NCBI GenBank assembly: GCA_964544605.1
Contig: CAZJBX010000002.1
Span: forward strand, 52,589-116,588
From: JAMIFN01 sp964544605
GTDB lineage: Bacteria; Pseudomonadota; Gammaproteobacteria; Burkholderiales; Burkholderiaceae_C
Length of the DNA: 64,000 nt
Direction: 5' to 3'
Position 1 is the stretch's first letter. Every line of letters starts with the position of its first letter. The notes below the pieces were generated by a model, which ran no database searches, was not told the DNA's origin, and saw only the letters and a program-made list of their open reading frames with translations. Made by a program: the position numbers and the translations under genes. Of this stretch, positions 39,562 through 50,462 are shown piece by piece.

Positions 39562-40378
39562 GGGGACTGCAATCCATCCATTCGGTGCCCGCTTTGGGGC
39601 AGGCAATGCCAAATTGTTCGGCGCTCAGCTCAGGCTGCTGCGCTTGGATTTGGGCAAACAGGGCTTGCACCAAATCGGGGCGGTTGTTGCGCTCGCTCAA
39701 ATGCGCGGCCACCACCCACTGCAGGCGGCCAGCGGCAAACAGCTCTTGCGCCAAGGCATGGGCTTGGCCGTTGTTGAGGTGGCCCAAAGGCCCCGCCACG
39801 CGGCGTTTTAAAAAAGGCGGGTAGGGGCCGGCTTCGAGCAGCTCAGGCTCATGGTTGTATTCCAGCAGCAGGGCGTTGCAGGGGGCCAGCATGTGGCGCA
39901 CATGGGCGCTGATGTGGCCCAAATCGGTGAGGATGCCCAGCGCGGCCTCGCCATCGCTCAGGCGCAGTTGCAGGGGTTCGCAGGCATCGTGCGGTACGGT
40001 AAAGGGCTCGATGGCCAAGCGCCCGCCCAGCTCGGCGGTGTCGCCATCGCGCAGCAGATGCAAGCGCCCGCCCAAATCAGGCAGACCCAAGGCGCGGTGT
40101 GTGCCTTGGCTCATGAAGATTTGCGTGCCGAATTTCTCCACCCATTTGAGGGCGCAGCCAATGTGGTCGCTGTGCTCGTGGGTGATGAAGATGGCGTGGA
40201 TGCCCTCGCCGCGCACGCCGCAGAGTTCGTGCAAACGGGTTTCGAGCTTTTTCACGCTGCTAAAGCCCGCATCCACCAGCAGGCGCTGGGGCAGGCCATC
40301 AGCGCCCGTGCGCTCCAGCAAGGTGGCATTGCCTGTGCTGCCACTGCCCAAGCTGCGCAGGCGAAATTGCGACTCCAT
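39548..40378 (-). CDS. MBL-fold metallo-hydrolase (YycJ/WalJ-like)
   Basis: 276 residues. The HxHxDH metal motif is THEHSDHIGCAL with further ligands in TVPHDACEP and in ILTDLGHISAHVRH and AHLSERNN, as in YycJ-like beta-lactamase-fold hydrolases of the RNase-Z-type branch. Substrate unknown; relatives are linked to DNA repair or wall homeostasis. Ribosome site AGAGG is five bases before the ATG. Third gene of dapA-bamC-MBL-msbA, overlapping msbA. Confidence 0.9.
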   Translation of the reverse strand: MESQFRLRSLGSGSTGNATLLERTGADGLPQRLLVDAGFSSVKKLETRLHELCGVRGEGIHAIFITHEHSDHIGCALKWVEKFGTQIFMSQGTHRALGLPDLGGRLHLLRDGDTAELGGRLAIEPFTVPHDACEPLQLRLSDGEAALGILTDLGHISAHVRHMLAPCNALLLEYNHEPELLEAGPYPPFLKRRVAGPLGHLNNGQAHALAQELFAAGRLQWVVAAHLSERNNRPDLVQALFAQIQAQQPELSAEQFGIACPKAGTEWMDCSPHVFA

Positions 40379-40401
40379 ATCAGCCTCTGTTTTGGCCGGG
40401 C

Positions 40402-41496
40402 TTATTTCAGCTCATCGGCCAGCAATTGCAGGATTTTTTGCGTGTGCTCATTGCTTTGCTGTTGCGCTGTTTGCACGCTCACTTGGCTGCCTTGGGCTTG
40501 GCTGGCGACCAGTACGCGGTAGTCTTGCGCGGCCTCAGGCGTGTTGTCTTTTTTGCCCTTGCCCATCAGGCGGCCAAAAAAGCCCGCTTCTTCTTGGGCG
40601 GTATTGGGCAGGTAGCGCACAAAGTAAACACCTTGGCTGCGGTCGCGATCGGTGACGGTGAAACTGTTGCGATCGAGCGCCAAACCGACACGGCGCCATG
40701 CGCTGTCAAAGTCTTGGCTCATCAGCAGGGCTTGGCCTTCAATTTTGGCCGTGGGCGCAGCAGGCGTTTGTGCCTCGGCAATCGCTTCTTTGGCTTGTTG
40801 CTCGCTCACGCCGAGCTTGAGCATGAGGCGGCGCAGGAATTCGGCCTCCAGCTCAGGGTCAGCGGCACGGGCTTGCCATACGGTGGTGTCCACGGTGCTG
40901 CCTCTGGCTTGTTTGGTCAATTGCTCGGCCATGCCACGGTGGGTGATGTAGATTTCGGTTTTGTCGCCTTGGGCTTCAAGACGGGTGCGGAATTTGTCGC
41001 GCTCACCAGTGGAGTAAACCGCATCGAGCAGTTTGCCCAAAGTCTCACGGATGAAGTCTTGCGGCAGCTTGGCGCGGTTTTCCGCCCATTCGGTTTCCAT
41101 GATGCCCAGGGCTTGGTCTTGGCTGGCCAAAGTGAAGCCGTTGTCCTTCCAGAAGCCCGTGACTTGCGGCCACAGCACGGTGGCGGGGCGGTTGACCACC
41201 AGCCAGCGTTGCTGGCCATCGCGCTCAATGCGGATGTCGGCGACTTCAGTGGCGGCCACGGGCAGGGTTTTGCTCAGTTGGGCGGCGTTCTCATAGCCAG
41301 TGGCGCTGACGCTGCCGTCGCTGCGCACGGCGTAGCGGTCGTTGTGCGAGAGGGCGGTCAAATCAGGCGGCACTTCGAGGTTTTGGCCTTTTTGCGCCGA
41401 GCGGTAATCGACTTTGTTGTCATCAAATACAGCGCAGGCGTTCAGAACCAAGGTGGCGCTCAGGCTGAGGGCAAGGAGAGGGGAAAACTTCTTCAT
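40402..41496 (-). CDS. bamC: Outer membrane assembly lipoprotein BamC
   Basis: 364 residues from ATG 41496. A lipoprotein signal peptide ends in the lipobox LNAC (Cys about 21). After it comes the family's unstructured BamD-binding stretch (DYRSAQKGQNLEVPPDLTAL), then two helix-grip domains, one with LVVNRPATVLWPQVTGFWKDNGFTLASQDQALGIMETEW and one with LLMSQDFDSAWRRVGLALDRNSFTVTDRDRSQGVYFVRY. Subunit of the BAM complex that inserts outer-membrane proteins. Lies 37 bases after dapA as in many gamma- and betaproteobacteria. Confidence 0.93.
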   Translation of the reverse strand: MKKFSPLLALSLSATLVLNACAVFDDNKVDYRSAQKGQNLEVPPDLTALSHNDRYAVRSDGSVSATGYENAAQLSKTLPVAATEVADIRIERDGQQRWLVVNRPATVLWPQVTGFWKDNGFTLASQDQALGIMETEWAENRAKLPQDFIRETLGKLLDAVYSTGERDKFRTRLEAQGDKTEIYITHRGMAEQLTKQARGSTVDTTVWQARAADPELEAEFLRRLMLKLGVSEQQAKEAIAEAQTPAAPTAKIEGQALLMSQDFDSAWRRVGLALDRNSFTVTDRDRSQGVYFVRYLPNTAQEEAGFFGRLMGKGKKDNTPEAAQDYRVLVASQAQGSQVSVQTAQQQSNEHTQKILQLLADELK

Positions 41497-41533
41497 AGGG
41501 GATGGCGGCAAAGGGGAAATGAGGGAAGTGGCA

Positions 41534-42421
41534 TCAAGCGAGCAGGCCGCTGTCGCGCAGGGCTTGCTCTAGGCTGGCGTGGTGCTCGCTAGAGAGCGGG
41601 GTCAGTGGCAGGCGCATACCGCCAGCGCACAGGCCCAAGCGGGCCATGGCCCATTTCAGGGGGATGGGGTTGGGCTCCACAAAAAGCATTTTGTGTACGG
41701 GCAGCAATTGGCTTTGAATGCGGCGGGCCGTAGCGACATCGCCCGCCAAGGCGGCGGCGCACAAATCGTGCATCAAACGCGGGGCGATATTGGCGGTAAC
41801 GCTGACATTGCCACGGCCACCGAGCAGCATGAGGGCGATGGCCGTGCCGTCATCGCCAGAGAAAACGCCAAAAGATGCGGGCGCTTGGCGAATCAGCCAT
41901 TGCGCGCGTTCGATATTGCCAGATGCCTCTTTGATGCCGATAACGCCAGGCACTTGGGCCAAGCGCAGGGCGGTGTCTACACCCATATCGACGGCGGTGC
42001 GGCCGGGTACATTGTAGAGAAGCATGGGCAGCTCAGGCACATGCTCGGCAATGGCCTTGAAGTGCTGGTACTGGCCCTCAGGCGTGGGCTTGTTGTAATA
42101 GGGCACGACTTGCAACTGGTATTGCGCACCCACTTCTTTGGCGAACTGTGCCAGCTCAATGGCCTCTTGGGTGGAATTGGCGCCGCAGCCCGCCATCACA
42201 GGCACACGGCCAGCGGCTTGCTCAACGGCGACGCGAATGATGTCGCAATGCTCGGGCACATCCACCGTGGGCGACTCGCCCGTGGTGCCGACCACGCAAA
42301 TGCAGTCGGTTTGCTCGGCAATATGCCAGTCAATCAGGCGGCGCAGGGTGGGGTAATCGACCTGCCCGTCAGGGGTAAAGGGCGTTGCAAGGGCAACGAT
42401 GCTTCCAGCGAGTTGTTTCAT
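41534..42421 (-). CDS. dapA: 4-hydroxy-tetrahydrodipicolinate synthase DapA
   Basis: 295 residues, normal length. Condenses pyruvate and aspartate semialdehyde in the lysine/diaminopimelate pathway. Visible: GSIVALATPFTPDGQVDY, GTTGESPTV, VVPYYNKPTPEGQYQHFK with the catalytic Tyr, LYNVPGRTAVDM, and Schiff-base Lys in GVIGIKEASGN, then FSGDDGTA. Starts a minus-strand operon with bamC, MBL hydrolase and msbA; divergent from the methylmalonyl-CoA mutase gene. Confidence 0.97.
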   Translation of the reverse strand: MKQLAGSIVALATPFTPDGQVDYPTLRRLIDWHIAEQTDCICVVGTTGESPTVDVPEHCDIIRVAVEQAAGRVPVMAGCGANSTQEAIELAQFAKEVGAQYQLQVVPYYNKPTPEGQYQHFKAIAEHVPELPMLLYNVPGRTAVDMGVDTALRLAQVPGVIGIKEASGNIERAQWLIRQAPASFGVFSGDDGTAIALMLLGGRGNVSVTANIAPRLMHDLCAAALAGDVATARRIQSQLLPVHKMLFVEPNPIPLKWAMARLGLCAGGMRLPLTPLSSEHHASLEQALRDSGLLA

Positions 42422-42574
42422 GGCTGCTCATTCTAGCCGTGGAGGAAAGCCCCAAGTGTAGCCCGCTTGGGCCTGAGCGCCGCCACAGCAGGGCCAGAAA
42501 AATGCCAGCTTTGCAGAGCCGTTAAAATGGCGGGTTGTGATTGACTTTAACCCTTTGAGTAAAAGCCTAGCCTT

Positions 42575-44728
<2,154 letters not shown>

Positions 44729-44759
44729 TTCATTTCGCTAGATTGAGCGCATTTGCCCA

Positions 44760-44786
44760 CGCCCGATGTCGCCATCGGGCGTTTTT
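44760..44786 (+). terminator. Terminator after the mutase gene
   Basis: Perfect nine-base stem CGCCCGATG with CATCGGGCG, four-base loop, followed by TTTTT. Confidence 0.9.
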
Positions 44787-44791
44787 CTTTA

Positions 44792-44797
44792 TATAAT
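44792..44797 (+). promoter_or_regulatory. Candidate -10 element of rpmI-rplT
   Basis: Perfect TATAAT directly after the mutase terminator. It gives a leader of about 160 bases before rpmI, long enough for L20 autoregulation. No clear -35. infC is not upstream. Confidence 0.5.
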
Positions 44798-44963
44798 GCT
44801 GGGTTTTCTAGGCAAAGAAAGGTCTCTTTGCCAAGAGAGGGCAGACAAGCGCCAAGCTTGACTGACCCAGCCCAAGAGCTTGCCGGGCTCCACCAAGTGT
44901 TTTGCATTGTTCACCTCACGCAAAACCGCCTGTTGGTAAGCGACAAAAAGAAGGAGCATTTTT

Positions 44964-45167
44964 ATGCCCAAAATGAAGACCGTCAGCAGCGCCAAAAAGC
45001 GCTTCCGCGTTCGTCCAGGTGGCACGGTCAAGCGTGCACAGGCTTTCAAACGCCACATCCTGACCAAGAAAACCACCAAGAATAAACGCCATCTGCGCGG
45101 CATCACTACGGTGCATGAGCGCGATATGGCCAGCATCGCCAAAATGATGCCCATGGCTGGTCTGTAA
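44964..45167 (+). CDS. rpmI: 50S ribosomal protein L35
   Basis: 67 residues, usual size and charge. Starts MPKMKTVSSAKKRFRVRPGG, followed by FKRHILTKKTTKNKRHLRG and a short C-terminus. Preceded by GAAGGAG. First gene of rpmI-rplT; in many bacteria infC comes first, but here the gene upstream is methylmalonyl-CoA mutase. Confidence 0.98.
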   Translation: MPKMKTVSSAKKRFRVRPGGTVKRAQAFKRHILTKKTTKNKRHLRGITTVHERDMASIAKMMPMAGL

Positions 45168-45193
45168 TTCAACGACGAACAAGGAGTTAAATC

Positions 45194-45559
45194 ATGCCTC
45201 GCGTCAAACGCGGTGTTACCGCACGTGCCCGTCACAAAAAAGTTATTGCTCAAGCCAAAGGCTTCCGTGGTCGCCGTGGAAATGTGTTCCGCGTTGCCAA
45301 ACAAGCGGTTATGAAGGCAGGCCAATACGCCTACCGTGACCGCCGCAACAAAAAACGCATCTTCCGCCGCCTCTGGATTGCCCGTATCAATGCCGCCGCC
45401 CGTGCGAATGGCATCACTTACAGCCAATTCATTGCTGGCCTGAACAAAGCGCAAATCAACCTCGACCGCAAAGTCTTGGCCGATATCGCTTTCCACGACG
45501 AGGCCGCTTTTGCTGGCATCGTTGCGAACGCCAAAAAAGCACTGGGCCAAGCCGCCTAA
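45194..45559 (+). CDS. rplT: 50S ribosomal protein L20
   Basis: 121 residues. N-terminal basic tail MPRVKRGVTARARHKKVI, then AKGFRGRRGNVFRVAKQAVMKAGQYAYRDRRNKKRIFRRLWI and the globular end YSQFIAGLNKAQINLDRKVLADIA. Lies 26 bases after rpmI with AAGGAG. L20 represses its own operon in several bacteria. Followed by a strong terminator. Downstream pheS-pheT are absent from this position. Confidence 0.98.
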   Translation: MPRVKRGVTARARHKKVIAQAKGFRGRRGNVFRVAKQAVMKAGQYAYRDRRNKKRIFRRLWIARINAAARANGITYSQFIAGLNKAQINLDRKVLADIAFHDEAAFAGIVANAKKALGQAA

Positions 45560-45583
45560 GCGACTGGTGCTTGTTGCCGACCC

Positions 45584-45608
45584 AGCCCCTCTTTGGAGGG
45601 GCTTTTTT
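45584..45608 (+). terminator. Terminator after rplT
   Basis: Stem AGCCCCTC with GAGGGGCT, loop of four, followed by TTTTT. Confidence 0.9.
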
Positions 45609-45716
45609 GTGCCTGCTGCTTGGGGCCGCCCATCGTGGCATACAAGGCGCAGAAAAAGCCCGCTGCATGGGCGGGCAGGCTTGTCCGTGTGGCGGGTTTT
45701 TGTGGCGGAAGGCGCT

Positions 45717-46187
45717 TTAGGTTTTTTGATCGTGGGCGAATTCAGCGGCCCGCAGGTTTTGTGCCAATTGGTGCAGCACGCCGTTCACATATTTGTGCCC
45801 ATCGGTGCCGCCAAAGGCTTTGGCCAGCTCAATGTGCTCATTGAGCACCACGCGCCAAGGGATGTCGAGGCAGTGTTTGAACTCGTACACGCCCATCCAC
45901 ATGATGGCGCGCTCGCAAGGAGAGATTTCGCCCAAGCTGCGGTCGAGCACAGGCACGATGAGGGCGTCTAGCTCCTCTGCTTCGGCGACGCAGCCCCGAA
46001 AAATCGCATCAAAGTGCTCGCTGTCGGCCTTGTTAAAGCCTTGCAGATTGCGGGTAAAGAGGTCAATGGCAGGGATGGCGTTTTGCCCCACGATGTGTTG
46101 GTAGAGGGCCTGCACCACAAATTCACGCGCGCGGCTGCGGGGGTTGCGTTTGGGGGCTTTGTTTTTTTGGGGGACGGTATCGGTCAT
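45717..46187 (-). CDS. nusB: Transcription antitermination factor NusB
   Basis: 156 residues from ATG 46187 (MTDTVPQKNKAPKRNPRSRAR). The family's helical fold is clear: REFVVQALYQHIVG, FDAIFRGCVAEAEELDALIVPVLDRSL, ISPCERAIMWMGVYEF, IPWRVVLNEHIELAKAFGGTDGHKYVNGVLHQLA. NusB with S10 binds boxA in rRNA antitermination. The usual neighbour ribH is not adjacent; the next gene upstream on the strand is the yejE-like permease. Confidence 0.96.
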   Translation of the reverse strand: MTDTVPQKNKAPKRNPRSRAREFVVQALYQHIVGQNAIPAIDLFTRNLQGFNKADSEHFDAIFRGCVAEAEELDALIVPVLDRSLGEISPCERAIMWMGVYEFKHCLDIPWRVVLNEHIELAKAFGGTDGHKYVNGVLHQLAQNLRAAEFAHDQKT

Positions 46188-46261
46188 GGCTGCGGGCAAA
46201 AGGCTGGGCGGCAGGCCCAAGACAAGCAAGATGGCTGGGGGCGCGGCGCAAGGGCGCTATT

Positions 46262-47266
46262 TTAAGCGGCTTTGCGCGGGTCTAGGGCATTGCGCAGGGC
46301 ATCGCCGATGAGGGTGAGCAAGAGCAGGGTGGCAATGAGCAGGCCGACGGTGGGCAGGCCAATCCACCACGCATCAAGATTGGCCTTGGCTTGGCCCAAC
46401 AGCTCGCCCAAGCTGGGGGCGTTGGGCGGCAGGCCCAGGCCGAGGAAGTCCAGCGCCGTGAGCGACATGATGACGGCGGTGATTTTGAAGGGCACGAGGG
46501 TGACGATGGGCACGAGGGCATTGGGCAAGATGTGTTTGAAGATGATGCGCCGCTGCGGCACGCCTAAGGCTTTGGCGGCGCGCACATATTCGAGGTTGCG
46601 ATTGCGCAGGTATTCGGCACGCATATAGGCGGACACCCCCATCCAGCCAAAGAGGGTGAGCAAGAGCAAAAGCAGGCCCACGCTGCGGCTGAAGATGGAG
46701 GCGAAGATGATGAAGAGGTAGAGCTCAGGCATGGAGCGCCAGACTTCTTCTGCGCGCTGGCCAAATAAATCGACCTTGCCGCCAAAATAGCCTTGCACTG
46801 CGCCTATGGCCGCGCCCAGTACGGTGACCAAAGCGGTGACGGCCATGCCAAACAACATAGAGAGGCGGAAGCCGTAGAGCAGGCGGGCCAGCATGTCGCG
46901 GCCTTGCTCATCGGTGCCCAGCCAGTTGTGGCGGCTGGGCGGGCTGGGGTTGGGGCTGGGGGCAAAGTAGTTGATGGTGCTGTGGTGGTAGCGGTTGGGC
47001 GGCATGATGAGCCAGTTGCCGCTTTGCGCAAACTGCTGCTGGATAAAGGGGTCGAGGTAGTCGGCTGGGGTGTAGAAGTCGCCGCCCAGCTCGATTTCTG
47101 CGGGGTTGTGCAGCAACGGCGCAAAGGTTTTGCCTTGGTAATGCGCCAGCAGGGGCTTGTCATTGCTCCACAGTTCAGCGCCCAGGCTGAGGACAAACAG
47201 CAGGCCCAGCAGCCAAAGGCTGTAATAGCCGGTTTTTTGCGCTTTGAATTTTTGCCAAGCTGCCAT
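46262..47266 (-). CDS. yejE: Peptide-type ABC transporter permease, YejE family
   Basis: 334 residues from ATG 47266, with AGGGGCGG upstream. A long N-terminal periplasmic segment between the first helix and the rest (GKTFAPLLHNPAEIELGGDFYTPADYLDPFI) is characteristic of YejE. Membrane helices and the EAA loop YVRAAKALGVPQRRIIFKHILPNALVPIVT follow. Partners in the oligopeptide or microcin C uptake system are YejB, YejA and YejF; YejB directly precedes it, but neither the binding protein nor the ATPase gene is in the window. The second permease is 11 bases upstream. Confidence 0.9.
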   Translation of the reverse strand: MAAWQKFKAQKTGYYSLWLLGLLFVLSLGAELWSNDKPLLAHYQGKTFAPLLHNPAEIELGGDFYTPADYLDPFIQQQFAQSGNWLIMPPNRYHHSTINYFAPSPNPSPPSRHNWLGTDEQGRDMLARLLYGFRLSMLFGMAVTALVTVLGAAIGAVQGYFGGKVDLFGQRAEEVWRSMPELYLFIIFASIFSRSVGLLLLLLTLFGWMGVSAYMRAEYLRNRNLEYVRAAKALGVPQRRIIFKHILPNALVPIVTLVPFKITAVIMSLTALDFLGLGLPPNAPSLGELLGQAKANLDAWWIGLPTVGLLIATLLLLTLIGDALRNALDPRKAA

Positions 47267-47277
47267 TTGCCCGCCCC

Positions 47278-48324
47278 TTATTGCAAGCGCACGCGTGGGT
47301 CCACCCACACATACACCAAGTCGCTGATGATGTTCATCAGCAGGCCGATGAGGGTGAACAAAAACAAAGTGCCCAGCACCACGGGGTAGTCGCGGCGGAT
47401 GACGGATTCGTAGCTGAGCAGGCCCAAGCCATCGAGCGAGAACAGGGTTTCAATCAGCAGGGCATCGGCAAAAAAGGCGGCAATAAAGGCCGAGGGAAAG
47501 CCGACAACGATGGGAATGAGGGCATTGCGCAGGATGTGGCGCACGGCAATGCGGCGTTCGCTCAAGCCCTTGGCGCGGGCGGTGAGCACATATTGCTTGC
47601 GGATTTCCTCTAAAAACGAGTTCTTCGTCAGCAAGGTAGTAAAGGCAAAACTGCCGATGACCGAGGCCGCCACGGGCAAGGTGATGTGCCAGAGGTAGTC
47701 TTTGATTTTGCCCAGCATCGATAGTTCAGCAAAGTGGCTGGAAGTCAGCCCCCGCAGCGGAAACCACTGCAATTGCCCCGCAAATACCACCAAGAGCAGC
47801 ACGCCCATGACAAAACCCGGCATGGCCACGCCGATGAGCACGACAAGGGTGCTGGCCGCATCAAAGCGGCTGCCCGCCCGCAGTGCCTTGGCAATGCCCA
47901 GCGGAATGGAGATGAAGTAGCTGATGACAAAAGTCCACATGCCAAGGGTGATGGAGACGGGCAGTTTTTCCTTCACCAGCGTCCACACGGCCTTGTGGTG
48001 GAAGAAGCTTTGGCCCAAATCAAAGCGGGCAAATTGGCCCAGCATTTTGAAAAAGCGCTTGTGCGCGGGCTGGTCAAAGCCGTAAAGGGCTTTGATTTCT
48101 TCCAAGCGCTGCGGATCCACACCGCGATTGCCTTGATACACGCTGCTGCCCTCGGCGCTGGCACCGCCGCCGCGCAAGCCCGCCACACTGCCGGCCTTGG
48201 CTTCCATCAGGTATTGTTCGACGGGGCCGCCGGGCACAAACTGCATGACGGCAAAGGTCAGCAGCAGCACGCCCAGCAGGGTCGGCACAATCAGCAAAAG
48301 GCGTTGGATGAGGTAGGCCAGCAT
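47278..48324 (-). CDS. yejB: Peptide-type ABC transporter permease, YejB family
   Basis: 348 residues from ATG 48324 (MLAYLIQRLLLIVPTLLGVLLLTF). Six helices; the loop after helix 1 contains PGGPVEQYL, and a long insert (GLRGGGASAEGSSVYQGNRGVDPQRLEEIKALYGFDQP) is typical of YejB. EAA loop: YVLTARAKGLSERRIAVRHILRNALIPIVVG. Couples with YejE in a peptide importer. Divergent from tamA. Confidence 0.9.
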   Translation of the reverse strand: MLAYLIQRLLLIVPTLLGVLLLTFAVMQFVPGGPVEQYLMEAKAGSVAGLRGGGASAEGSSVYQGNRGVDPQRLEEIKALYGFDQPAHKRFFKMLGQFARFDLGQSFFHHKAVWTLVKEKLPVSITLGMWTFVISYFISIPLGIAKALRAGSRFDAASTLVVLIGVAMPGFVMGVLLLVVFAGQLQWFPLRGLTSSHFAELSMLGKIKDYLWHITLPVAASVIGSFAFTTLLTKNSFLEEIRKQYVLTARAKGLSERRIAVRHILRNALIPIVVGFPSAFIAAFFADALLIETLFSLDGLGLLSYESVIRRDYPVVLGTLFLFTLIGLLMNIISDLVYVWVDPRVRLQ

Positions 48325-48422
48325 GGCAGGAAATGGGAAGGCGTGAGGCGCGTGAGTAAAGTAGGGCAAATATAGCACCCGCACTGCGGCCATCGGCCTT
48401 CCTTGCCTAGAATAGCCAGCCT

Positions 48423-50453
48423 ATGCCCAGCCCTGTTTCTTCTCCTCGTGGCGCTTTTGCGCTGGCCTTGGCCTGCCTACTTGGCGGTTTGGGCGGCTGC
48501 GCCTTCATGCCTGAAAAAGAGGACCCGATTTTGGGCGATTTGGGCGGCGAGCCCAGCTTTGCGTTGGAGGTGCGCAGCAACAACAAAGACATCCGCGCCT
48601 TGCTGCAAGAGCATTTGGACTTGCAACGCTACCGCCGCCTGCCCGATTTGAGCGCGGGCGAAATCGATAACCTGATGGAAGAGGCGCAGCAAGATGCCGC
48701 CGATTTGCTGGCCACGCAGGGTTACTTCAACCCCGTGATTCGGGTCAGCCAAAAAGAGCCTGAAGGCGGTGCAAAGCCTGCGGCAGATGGTGCGATTGTG
48801 CTGGATGTGGCCCTAGAGGGCCGCGAAGCGGCAGGTGAGCGTGGGCAGGATGCTGCCGAGGCCGAACCCGATGCCAGCAAAGAAGATGCAGAAGAGCCCG
48901 AGCTGCCTACGGTGCAGGTGGAAGTGGCGCTGGGCCCGCCCGCGCGGGTGACGCAATCGCGCCTGCGCTTTGATGGCCATATTGCCACCGCCTTGGGCCT
49001 AGAAGAAACGATTCAGCGCCGTGTGATTCGGCAATACTGGCAATTGCGTGAGGGCCAGCGCTTTACCCAAGACCGCTGGGACAGCGCCAAAAGCCGCGCC
49101 CTGCGTGATTTGCAGGCCGAGCGCTATTTGGCTGCTGATTTGGCCAGCAGCGAGGCCCTGGTGGATGCCGATAAAAACGAGGTGGGTTTGAGCCTGACGC
49201 TCAACTCCGGCCCTGTGTATCACTTTGGCGAACCGCAAATTCAGGGGCAAACGCATTACAGCGAGGAAATGGTGCGGCGTTTTTTGCGCATCCCCACAGG
49301 CGATACCTATTCCCTCAACCGCTTGCTGATGGCGCAGCAGCGCCTGATTGATACGGGGTTTTTCGATTCTGTGTTTCTTTACATGGACCCCAAGGCCGAC
49401 CCTGAAAGCACGCCCGTGCAGGTGCAGCTCAGCGAGGCGCGTTTGCAAAAGTTGGTGCTAGGCGTGGGTGCCAGTACCAACAATGGGCCACGGGTATCGG
49501 TGGAGCACATCCACAACAAATCGCCGTTTTTTGGCTGGCGCTCACACATCAAAACCAGTATTGATAAACGCGAGAAGAACATCAGCGCCAATGTGCTGAG
49601 CCAGCCCGATGAGGACTATTGGCGCTGGTCTTTGGGCGCGGCGCACACGCAAGAGCTGGATGAAGACCAAGACATCCGCTCGCAAACCCTGCGTGCGGGG
49701 CGGCTGCAAACGAATGAAAAAATCGACCGCTCTTTGTATGCCGAATACAACCGCTCCAGTTGGTTTGCCATCAACCCGATTGACCACAGCGCCCGCTACC
49801 AAACGCATTCGGCCCTGTCAGCCAACTTTGCGTGGACGGCGCGTTATTTTGATTCCATCACCTACCCCACCTCAGGCTATGGCTTGGGTGCTGAGCTGGG
49901 CGCGGGCGTGGCCTTTGGCGAGAACTACCGTGACCGCAAGCCCTTCACACGGGTGGTGGCGCGCTGGCAAAGCTACCACCCGCTGGAGGACTGGATTGAT
50001 CGCCCCGAGCGGGGCAGCCCGAATTTGGGCCGCATTCAACTGCGCGCGCAAGTGGGCGGCGTAACGGCGCAGCAAGGCGCGCCCGTGCCAGCCAAGCTGC
50101 TGTTTTTAACGGGGGGCGACGGCACGGTGCGCGGCTACCCCTACCGCAGCCTGTCGGCGCAAGACCTCTACCACAAGGGCAAAAAATACCCGCAGCCGGG
50201 CCACTATGTGACGGTGGCCAGCGCCGAGTGGCAAAAGCCGATTTACAGCGACGGCGCTTTGACCGACTGGGAGAGTACTTGGTTTGTGGACACAGGCGGC
50301 ACGGCCTATAAATTCCAAGACATCTCGCTCAATACCGGCGTGGGCGCGGGCCTGCGCTGGCGCAGCCCGATTGGGCCGTTTCAGGCTGATTTGGCCTACG
50401 GCCTCAAGCGCAAACGCCTGCGCCTGCATTTGTCTGTGGGCTTTGTGTTCTAA
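48423..50453 (+). CDS. tamA: TamA, outer-membrane component of the translocation and assembly module
   Basis: 676 residues, about 100 longer than E. coli TamA. The first 25 residues form a signal peptide ending in a Gly-Gly-Cys, which looks like a lipobox (LGGC), unusual for TamA. POTRA domains follow with a long acidic insert near 125-165 (AAEAEPDASKEDAEEPE). The rest is a BamA-type beta-barrel: YSLNRLLMAQQRLIDTGFF, GVGASTNNGPRVSVEH, GGDGTVRGYPYRSL and a C-terminal Phe (LSVGFVF), the usual outer-membrane-protein end. Forms an operon with tamB, nine bases later. Confidence 0.92.
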   Translation: MPSPVSSPRGAFALALACLLGGLGGCAFMPEKEDPILGDLGGEPSFALEVRSNNKDIRALLQEHLDLQRYRRLPDLSAGEIDNLMEEAQQDAADLLATQGYFNPVIRVSQKEPEGGAKPAADGAIVLDVALEGREAAGERGQDAAEAEPDASKEDAEEPELPTVQVEVALGPPARVTQSRLRFDGHIATALGLEETIQRRVIRQYWQLREGQRFTQDRWDSAKSRALRDLQAERYLAADLASSEALVDADKNEVGLSLTLNSGPVYHFGEPQIQGQTHYSEEMVRRFLRIPTGDTYSLNRLLMAQQRLIDTGFFDSVFLYMDPKADPESTPVQVQLSEARLQKLVLGVGASTNNGPRVSVEHIHNKSPFFGWRSHIKTSIDKREKNISANVLSQPDEDYWRWSLGAAHTQELDEDQDIRSQTLRAGRLQTNEKIDRSLYAEYNRSSWFAINPIDHSARYQTHSALSANFAWTARYFDSITYPTSGYGLGAELGAGVAFGENYRDRKPFTRVVARWQSYHPLEDWIDRPERGSPNLGRIQLRAQVGGVTAQQGAPVPAKLLFLTGGDGTVRGYPYRSLSAQDLYHKGKKYPQPGHYVTVASAEWQKPIYSDGALTDWESTWFVDTGGTAYKFQDISLNTGVGAGLRWRSPIGPFQADLAYGLKRKRLRLHLSVGFVF

Positions 50454-50462
50454 GGGCGTGCC

